Shown here in pieces: positions 36,194 through 40,356 of a stretch of 40,356 nt of DNA (the stretch's first letter is position 1; the number at the start of each line of letters is the position of its first letter). The stretch is from Paludibacter sp. (lineage in GTDB: Bacteria > Bacteroidota > Bacteroidia > Bacteroidales > Paludibacteraceae). The stretch spans positions 1 to 40,356 of the forward strand of contig JAAFGX010000032.1 of assembly GCA_010365115.1 (NCBI GenBank), written 5' to 3'. The notes under the pieces were generated by a model that had not been told where the DNA came from, ran no database searches, and worked only from the letters and a program-made list of their open reading frames with translations. The position numbers and the translations under genes were made by a program.

Positions 36194-37327
36194 ATGGTAA
36201 AAAAAAATGTAAGACTGTCGGTCATCCTATTCCTTCTTTTGATAATTCCAAATAATAAATGCATAGCTGGGAAATCAAAAAATCAACAGTCTCCTATTGT
36301 GAGCTTGTACAATTCGAAAGCACAATTGTCTATCAACCTTCAGGGTGCAGCTATTATTGATTTTGAGTTAAAAGCAAATCCGGTAAATCCATTTAGCTGG
36401 AAACTAACAAATCAACAAATGCCCGTAAACAATCAGAGCGGTGCGGCTTTTCAGGGTCATTTCCTTTGTTTGGGTCGCTGGGGTGCACCTACAGCCGGCG
36501 AAATGAAAGCCGGAGTACCACACAACGGCCAAGCTTCGAGAGATTTGTGGACACTTCTGTCGATCGATAAAACGACTTTTTTAAAAATGGCTGTAAAAGC
36601 TCCGCTTGATGGTGTGTCTGTGGAACGAAAAGTTTCAATGGATAAAGAAAATGCAGTTTTTAAAGTAACTGAAAAGGTGACAAATAATACTTCGGTTGGC
36701 AGGTTATTTAACGTTGTTCAACATGCAACGATAGCTCCGCCATTTATTGATTCTACAACAATAATCAACAGTAATGCTACTCAGGGTTTTCTCCAATCGA
36801 TGTGTTATCCGAATCCTGCTGCTCATGAGTTTGTTTGGCCAACAGCGTATGCCGATAGTTTGCATACACCGTTAGATTTGACCAGATCTGACTCTAATCT
36901 AAGTTATGTGTCAACCCATATTTTTGCCGATAGCATAGGTTGGATAACTGCTTCGAGTCCATACAATGGATTATTGCTGGGTTATTATTGGAAAACAAAA
37001 GATTATCCATGGTTAAACCTTTGGCATCAGCTGGTTGATAGTAAATTATGGGCAAAAGGGTTGGAGTTTGGTACTACCGGTATTGGTCAATCTTATCAAG
37101 ATTTATTGCGTGTCGATACTCGGTTTCATGGCAAGAATTCATTTTTCTTTTTAGATGCTAAAGAGACTGTCGTAAAATCGTATGTTTGTTTTTTGATCCC
37201 GATTCCAGCTAATTTTAAAGGTGTAAAACAACTATATATCAATAATAAAGGCATCGAAATTGTTGAGGGAGACCAAAAAGAAACCAGATATGTTGTTCAA
37301 CATAATTTAATTTTATCGACGAATTAA
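36194..37327 (+). CDS. Galactose-mutarotase-fold protein
   Basis: 377 aa with an export leader (~1-26). The beta-sandwich pattern of aldose-1-epimerase-like proteins is recognisable ('AQLSINLQGAAIIDFEL', 'VERKVSMDKENAVFKVTEKVTN'), with His residues in 'NVVQHATIAPPF' and 'LWHQLVD' as possible sugar-binding or catalytic groups. The family contains mutarotases and carbohydrate-binding or lyase-like proteins, so the role is open. It starts 12 bases after GH42, so it is co-transcribed and probably handles the sugars that GH42 releases. Confidence 0.6.
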   Translation: MVKKNVRLSVILFLLLIIPNNKCIAGKSKNQQSPIVSLYNSKAQLSINLQGAAIIDFELKANPVNPFSWKLTNQQMPVNNQSGAAFQGHFLCLGRWGAPTAGEMKAGVPHNGQASRDLWTLLSIDKTTFLKMAVKAPLDGVSVERKVSMDKENAVFKVTEKVTNNTSVGRLFNVVQHATIAPPFIDSTTIINSNATQGFLQSMCYPNPAAHEFVWPTAYADSLHTPLDLTRSDSNLSYVSTHIFADSIGWITASSPYNGLLLGYYWKTKDYPWLNLWHQLVDSKLWAKGLEFGTTGIGQSYQDLLRVDTRFHGKNSFFFLDAKETVVKSYVCFLIPIPANFKGVKQLYINNKGIEIVEGDQKETRYVVQHNLILSTN

Positions 37328-37486
37328 AAATTCACAGCAATAAATTTATTGTAATTCGAAGAATGAAATCCAAAGATCATGGTGTTTTTCATATAAAAAT
37401 AAGCTTTTAAGGGTCGACGAATAATGTCGTGTTTAAGATAATGTCGAATAACTTATGTTTCTAAATTCCAATAATTAAAATTCATT

Positions 37487-39670
37487 ATGAGAAAAATTAA
37501 AATTATTTTATTAGGTTTTATGTTTTTTAGTTTTTTAACTGCACAGGAAAAGTTCCCTTTTCAGAATCCTCAATTGTCGATTGATGAAAGAGTTTCCGAT
37601 TTGGTTTCTCGATTGACATTAGAAGAAAAAGCAACTCAGATGTTGCACGATGCACCTGCAATCAAGCGATTGGGCATTCTTCCATATAGTTGGTGGAACG
37701 AGGCCTTGCACGGAGTTGCGAGAACAGGTAGAGCAACCGTATTCCCCGAAAATATAGGTTTGGCAGCAACTTTTGATGAAAATCTGATTTTTAGAATTGG
37801 TGAAGCTATTTCTGATGAAGCATGGGCAAAATTCAATATTGCGCAAAAACTAGAGAATTACACTCAGTATTCAGGTATCACTTTTTACGCTCCAAATGTG
37901 AACATATTTAGAGATCCACGGTGGGGAAGAGGTCAGGAAACCTATGGCGAAGATCCATATCTGACTTCACGTATGGGAACAGCATATGTAAAAGGGATGC
38001 AAGGAAATGACCCCAACTATCTCAAAACTGCTGCCTGTGCAAAACATTATGTTGTGCACTCAGGTCCGGAAGCATTACGTCATTCCTACGATGCAGAACC
38101 ATCTATGAAAGATTTTATGGAAACTTACGTGCCTGCTTTTGAGACTCTTGTAAAGGAAGGAAAAGTAGAAAGTGTAATGTGTGCCTACAACCGCACGTTT
38201 GGGAAACCTTGTTGCGGTAGTTCCTATTTATTAAATGACTTATTACGTAAACAATGGGGATTTAGCGGTTATGTGACTACGGATTGTTGGGCCATTCAGA
38301 ATTTCTATAAATATCATGGAGCTACAAAAGATGCTGCTGAGGCATGTGCTTTGGCAATTAAAAGTGGTGTAAATCTCAATTGCGGTGATGAATTCAACAG
38401 TTTACCTGAAGCTGTGAAACGTGGATTAGTAACTGAAAAAGAAGTAGATGTAGCGATTAGTCAATTGCTGAGAACCAGATTTAAACTAGGCCTATTTGAT
38501 ACTCCTAACGAAAATCCATATTCCAAAATTAAAGAAGAGGTGGTTGGATGTAAAAAACATATTGATTTGGCCTACGAAGCTGCAGCTAAATCATTGGTTC
38601 TATTGCAGAATAATAAAAACATTTTGCCTTTGAGAAAAGATTTGAAATCGCTTTATGTAGTGGGTCCATATGCCGCCAGCCAGGATGTTTTACTTGGCAA
38701 TTATAACGGTGTAAGTGATCGTTTGACTACTATTATGCAAGCCATTGTTGGAAAAGTAAGCACTGGAACTTCTGTCAATTATCGTCAAGGTGTAGAACCA
38801 AGTGCTGCTAACAAAAATACCATGAACTATTCCATTGGAGAAGCTGCTGTAGCCGATGCTGTGGTTGCTGTATTTGGCATTTCAGGCATTTTCGAAGGTG
38901 AAGAAGGCGAATCAACTGCATCGACGACACGAGGTGATCGTCTTGATTTAGGTTTACCACAAAATCAATTGGATTATCTTCGTGAACTAAAGAAACTATG
39001 CAAAAAACCGATTATTCTGGTGCTGACAGGTGGAAGTCCTATTTGTACTCCGGAGCTTTCTGAAATTGCCGACGCTATTATATTTGTTTGGTATCCAGGT
39101 CAGGAAGGTGGCCGTGCAGTAGCTGATGCTATTTTTGGAGATGTGAATCCATCCGGAAGATTGAGCATAACGTTTCCAAAATCGGCAAATCAATTACCAG
39201 CTTTTGATGACTATAGCATGAAAGGTCGTACTTATCGTTATATGACCGAAGAACCACTTTATCCTTTCGGTTTCGGATTGAGTTACACCACATACGGATA
39301 TAGTAATATAAAATTGGATAAGCAAAAAATTAAAAAAGGTCAATCCGTGATAGCTTCAGCCACTGTTACAAACAAAGGTAAAGTTAGCGGGGAAGAAGTG
39401 GTTCAGCTTTACATAACTGATTTAAAAACGAGTGTTGAAAATCCGCTTTATGCACTTAAAAGCATGAAACGCATAAAACTGAATCCTGGCGAATCGAAAG
39501 AAGTTACTTTTGAGGTTACTCCTAAAATGATGGAATTAGTAACCGAATCGGGTGACAAAGTGATTGAACCAGGTGAATTCAACGTGTACATTTCAGGCAG
39601 TACACCATCTGCGCTTTCGGCTAAACTGGGTGCAGCAGTTCCAGTGTCGGCAATATTTAATGTAAAATAA
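37487..39670 (+). CDS. GH3 beta-glycosidase (beta-xylosidase/beta-glucosidase type)
   Basis: 727 aa with a signal peptide ending 'FLTAQ' (residue 20). Domains: GH3 N-terminal barrel (~40-330), C-terminal alpha/beta sandwich (~375-590), FnIII-like domain (~630-705). The nucleophile is D266 in 'VTTDCWAI'; the variant with Cys-Trp is seen in the beta-xylosidase/alpha-arabinosidase branch. 'ETYGEDPYL' and 'CAKHYVVHSG' (Lys-His substrate pocket) are present. It probably trims oligosaccharides in the periplasm. It lies 159 bases after the mutarotase-like gene, far enough for its own promoter, though none was clear. Confidence 0.9.
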   Translation: MRKIKIILLGFMFFSFLTAQEKFPFQNPQLSIDERVSDLVSRLTLEEKATQMLHDAPAIKRLGILPYSWWNEALHGVARTGRATVFPENIGLAATFDENLIFRIGEAISDEAWAKFNIAQKLENYTQYSGITFYAPNVNIFRDPRWGRGQETYGEDPYLTSRMGTAYVKGMQGNDPNYLKTAACAKHYVVHSGPEALRHSYDAEPSMKDFMETYVPAFETLVKEGKVESVMCAYNRTFGKPCCGSSYLLNDLLRKQWGFSGYVTTDCWAIQNFYKYHGATKDAAEACALAIKSGVNLNCGDEFNSLPEAVKRGLVTEKEVDVAISQLLRTRFKLGLFDTPNENPYSKIKEEVVGCKKHIDLAYEAAAKSLVLLQNNKNILPLRKDLKSLYVVGPYAASQDVLLGNYNGVSDRLTTIMQAIVGKVSTGTSVNYRQGVEPSAANKNTMNYSIGEAAVADAVVAVFGISGIFEGEEGESTASTTRGDRLDLGLPQNQLDYLRELKKLCKKPIILVLTGGSPICTPELSEIADAIIFVWYPGQEGGRAVADAIFGDVNPSGRLSITFPKSANQLPAFDDYSMKGRTYRYMTEEPLYPFGFGLSYTTYGYSNIKLDKQKIKKGQSVIASATVTNKGKVSGEEVVQLYITDLKTSVENPLYALKSMKRIKLNPGESKEVTFEVTPKMMELVTESGDKVIEPGEFNVYISGSTPSALSAKLGAAVPVSAIFNVK

Positions 39671-40356
39671 TAATTTAGGGTCAAATAATATTGTTAAATT
39701 TACAAGCTTATAACAAAATCTTTTATCAGTAAAAATCAAATTCAAAGGAACAACAAGTGAAAAAGCAATAGAACTAACCAATAATATTGAAAAAGCAATT
39801 TACTGTCATAAAATCAAGGATTAATGTAAATTTTCTAAGATATAGAGTCATACTCGTGCTGCTTATCTGCTAATCCGTTTGGATGTCCAATAAAAAGGTT
39901 TATATTGATTGTACTTCAGACACAGTACAAGCCATTAGAAAGGGAGGAACTCTGGAATTAGAAATAATCTTCAATTACATTTAATACCGATTGCGGAAAT
40001 AATTCAGTACAATGTCAACTTCGTCTAATTGTACTGTTTTATTTCTCCCGTAGAACGGGAAGTACCATATGCCTTCCGCAAGCGGAATCTCGAAATACTC
40101 AATCGGCATTATACCAAAGCTGACTTAGGACTGAAATAATAATTCATTTGGTATAAATTGCAATAATTCCGAAATTTAGTAATGAATTTCGGGATTTGCT
40201 TTTTGGACTTTCCACTCCGCCATAAGGTGAACGATAAAAGGTGAGAATATAGAATTTAATAAAGTTATACCGATTGCACAAACAATATAGTCCAATTTCG
40301 ACCCTGCCTGCCGCAGGCAAGTTCGTCTTATGGAACATCCCGTGTAACGGGATTGT
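39671..40356. other. Gene-free right end with diverged direct repeats and short palindromes
   Basis: There is no supported ORF. Two diverged direct repeats, 39985-40060 and 40268-40353, both start TACCGATTGC, contain TTCGTCT and end in a CCCGT-x-ACGGG palindrome. Between and inside them are TTCCGCAAGCGGAA (40074-40087), TGCCTGC-C-GCAGGCA (40305-40319) and a CAGTACAA/TTGTACTG pair (40005-40036). A CCGAAATT/AATTTCGG hairpin (40169-40192) followed by a T-rich run could be a terminator. Confidence 0.5.

Overview
The window reads as chromosomal DNA of a Bacteroidota bacterium, probably Bacteroidales or a near relative. It is AT-rich, lacks obvious Shine-Dalgarno sites, carries several C-terminal type IX secretion (T9SS) sorting domains, and has promoters of the TAnnTTTG type. 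The genus cannot be fixed from the sequence alone. No tRNA, rRNA or CRISPR array was seen.

Left part (1-24360, + strand) is a carbohydrate-degradation locus without SusC/SusD genes. In order: the end of a T9SS cargo protein; a GH127-like enzyme; an esterase fused to a DUF4832 barrel; three tandem paralogues of a barrel plus ricin-lectin protein; GH106; GH2; a DUF2264 gene broken by an in-frame TGA; GH88; a Ser-type sulfatase cut short by a recombinase-bearing remnant; a very large SGNH/Big2/beta-helix/T9SS protein; and a fourth, distant paralogue of the barrel-lectin family. GH106, GH88, DUF2264, GH2, sulfatase and GH127 together suggest an acidic, rhamnose-containing and possibly sulfated glycan (pectin side chain, arabinogalactan or ulvan type); that substrate is an inference.

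Middle part (24360-29500) is gene-poor and repeat-rich. Five copies of a ~300-bp repeat (U1-U5) are joined by an ~80-bp structured spacer (S), with compensatory base changes between copies. The only gene is an AlbA_2/Schlafen-type ATP-binding regulator, interrupted near its start by a 75-bp palindromic insertion. Other palindromes lie around it.

A compact minus-strand block (30131-32501) looks like a lysis or release module: a small holin-like membrane protein, an M15 peptidase with its zinc ligands, and a lipoprotein/coiled-coil/C-terminal-TM protein with unimolecular-spanin architecture, the three joined by ATGA overlaps. A 268-aa protein without a signal peptide follows. The operon and the 268-aa gene have near-identical promoters: three 10-bp-phased GCATT repeats, 10 bp, TTAT, 19 bp, TATTTTTA. 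This is the best candidate in the window for an undescribed system, a co-regulated lysis-type release of an unknown protein.

Right part (32931-39670, + strand) is a second carbohydrate operon: beta-helix protein, GH42, a mutarotase-fold protein and GH3. The last 690 bases hold no gene, but two diverged direct repeats rich in short palindromes.
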